DNA of 48,000 nt from contig CACMVZ010000005.1 in assembly GCA_902617285.1 (NCBI GenBank), forward strand, positions 1 through 48,000, read 5' to 3'. A model generated the notes under the pieces. It worked only from the letters and a program-made list of their open reading frames with translations, made no database searches and had not been told where the DNA came from. Source of the stretch: an uncultured Bacteroidota bacterium. GTDB taxonomy: Bacteria > Bacteroidota > Bacteroidia > Flavobacteriales > Flavobacteriaceae. Of the stretch, positions 47,448 through 48,000 are shown piece by piece; the stretch's first letter is position 1, and each line of letters starts with the position of its first letter. Position numbers and translations under genes: made by a program.

Positions 47448-47721
47448 TATTATTTATCATTTTTAATACCATTTTTTCTAATTCAATATCTGAGTCATTT
47501 GATTTGGATTTATTTTGAAGACTTTTTGCAGCAAATTGTATACAACTCATAGCTAAGAGATCCTGTTTATCTCTAACTGAATAGTTTTCTTCAAGATTTT
47601 TAATAGTTTTTTCAATAAGCTTTGCCGCTTCCCTAAAATAGTATTCTTGAGACCTTTCAACTGTAAGGGGATATAATCTATCACCTATATTTAGTTTTAT
47701 TTTTATAGTATCGTTTTCCAT
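47431..47721 (-). CDS. zapA: Cell division protein ZapA
   Basis: A 96-residue FtsZ-ring-associated protein that bundles FtsZ protofilaments. It starts DTIKIKLNIGDRLYPLTVER, followed by EYYFREAAKLIEKTIKNL, the ZapA globular domain; the C-terminal half (DKQDLLAMSCIQFAAKSLQ onward) is a coiled coil. It follows a coiled-coil gene by 5 bases on the same strand. Its last codons double as part of the candidate 6S RNA promoter. Confidence 0.9.
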   Translation of the reverse strand: MENDTIKIKLNIGDRLYPLTVERSQEYYFREAAKLIEKTIKNLEENYSVRDKQDLLAMSCIQFAAKSLQNKSKSNDSDIELEKMVLKMINNIDNSI

Positions 47722-47726
47722 AAATT

Positions 47727-48000
47727 TTAAACTGAAATTCTGTCAATGCAATAGTCAATTTCTTGAATTAAATAATCAATTTTATTTTTAAAATATTGTT
47801 TATTTTCACTATCGTCAGATAAAGCACTGACTAACTTAAGCTGTTTCTCTTTTGCTTGTATAACTTTTATTTTATTCTCTAGATCTTTATTTGATTTTAC
47901 CAGATATTCATTCTTACTCTCAAGTTCTTGATTTAACTTTTTTAGTTCATTTAGTTTGGCTAATAATGTATTGAGTTTTTCATTTAAAGAGTTTAAGTTA
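47727..48000 (-). CDS. Coiled-coil protein upstream of zapA, 3' part (runs off the window)
   Basis: The last 90 or so residues are visible, ending EIDYCIDRISV before a TAA at 47727-47729. Nearly the whole visible part is heptad-rich and highly charged (KKLNQELESKNEYLVKSNKD is typical), indicating a coiled coil. Small coiled-coil genes at this place in Bacteroidota may act with ZapA at the division ring, in the way ZapB does in E. coli; that is an inference from position. The start lies beyond base 48000. Confidence 0.75.
   Translation of the reverse strand, partial: NLNSLNEKLNTLLAKLNELKKLNQELESKNEYLVKSNKDLENKIKVIQAKEKQLKLVSALSDDSENKQYFKNKIDYLIQEIDYCIDRISV

Overview
The window reads as a piece of chromosome from an AT-rich, compact marine-type member of the Bacteroidota, most likely Flavobacteriia. 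Evidence seen in the sequence: several -7 promoter elements of the TAnnTTTG type, starts with no clear Shine-Dalgarno, a fused SecDF, a fused ResB-CcsA (CcsBA), DUF4290, a flavobacterial START-like protein, a tmRNA tag reading GENNYALAA, and a ProRS of the eukaryote/archaeal-like type. The lineage below class level is not decided here. Genes are packed tightly: many neighbours overlap by 1 to 28 bases, and apart from RNA genes no stretch over about 180 bases is empty. No phage, IS element, CRISPR array or obvious horizontally acquired island is visible.

Layout. 1-661: 5' part of proS (minus). 746-6660 (plus): lipoprotein and outer-membrane protein pair, then folE-cysS-yidD-lgt behind a TATCTTTG promoter. 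6657-15898 (minus): lipoprotein amidohydrolase, asnB, gyrB, mdh, secDF. 16001-17492 (plus): ftsE, kdsA; then tmRNA at about 17538-17936. 18110-20947 (plus): two tandem secreted paralogs ending in a strong terminator, then a YbdG-type MscS channel. 20940-29204 (minus): a large Asp-box beta-propeller exoprotein, two guanidino-group-modifying enzymes, and CcsBA. 29302-34691 (plus): one uninterrupted chain of eight genes, kdsC-maf-SRPBCC-SDR-DUF2256-CRY-DASH-PhrB-like-TIGR03643. 34693-36986 (minus): murA, DUF4290, DUF493. 37010-39494 (plus): NTPase, fmt, HU, yqgE; a convergent START-like gene follows. 39999-40712 (plus): tRNA-Met(CAU) followed 7 bases later by a zinc-protease-like lipoprotein. 40755-44757 (minus): cutC, aconitase, AlkB-type monooxygenase. 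44815-47252 (plus): GMC dehydrogenase with a cysteine cluster and its Tat-exported small subunit. 47255-48000 (minus): coiled-coil gene, zapA and a 6S RNA candidate.

How the genes work together. Most of the window is housekeeping: translation (proS, cysS, fmt, tmRNA, tRNA), envelope building (lgt, yidD, secDF, murA, kdsA/kdsC), replication (gyrB, HU), division (ftsE, zapA), central metabolism (mdh, acn) and cytochrome c maturation (ccsBA). The accessory content of most interest is the light/DNA-repair cluster: its PhrB-like photolyase appears to lack all four iron-sulfur cysteines and its SDR lacks the catalytic tyrosine. Other items of interest are the GMC/small-subunit dehydrogenase with a CxxCxxCxxxC motif, the AlkB-type hydroxylase, the tandem secreted proteins with two ABM-like halves, and a lipoprotein with an unusual zinc motif that is probably co-transcribed with a tRNA. 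I found no obviously new defence or mobile system; the photolyase cluster is the best candidate for an under-described functional system.
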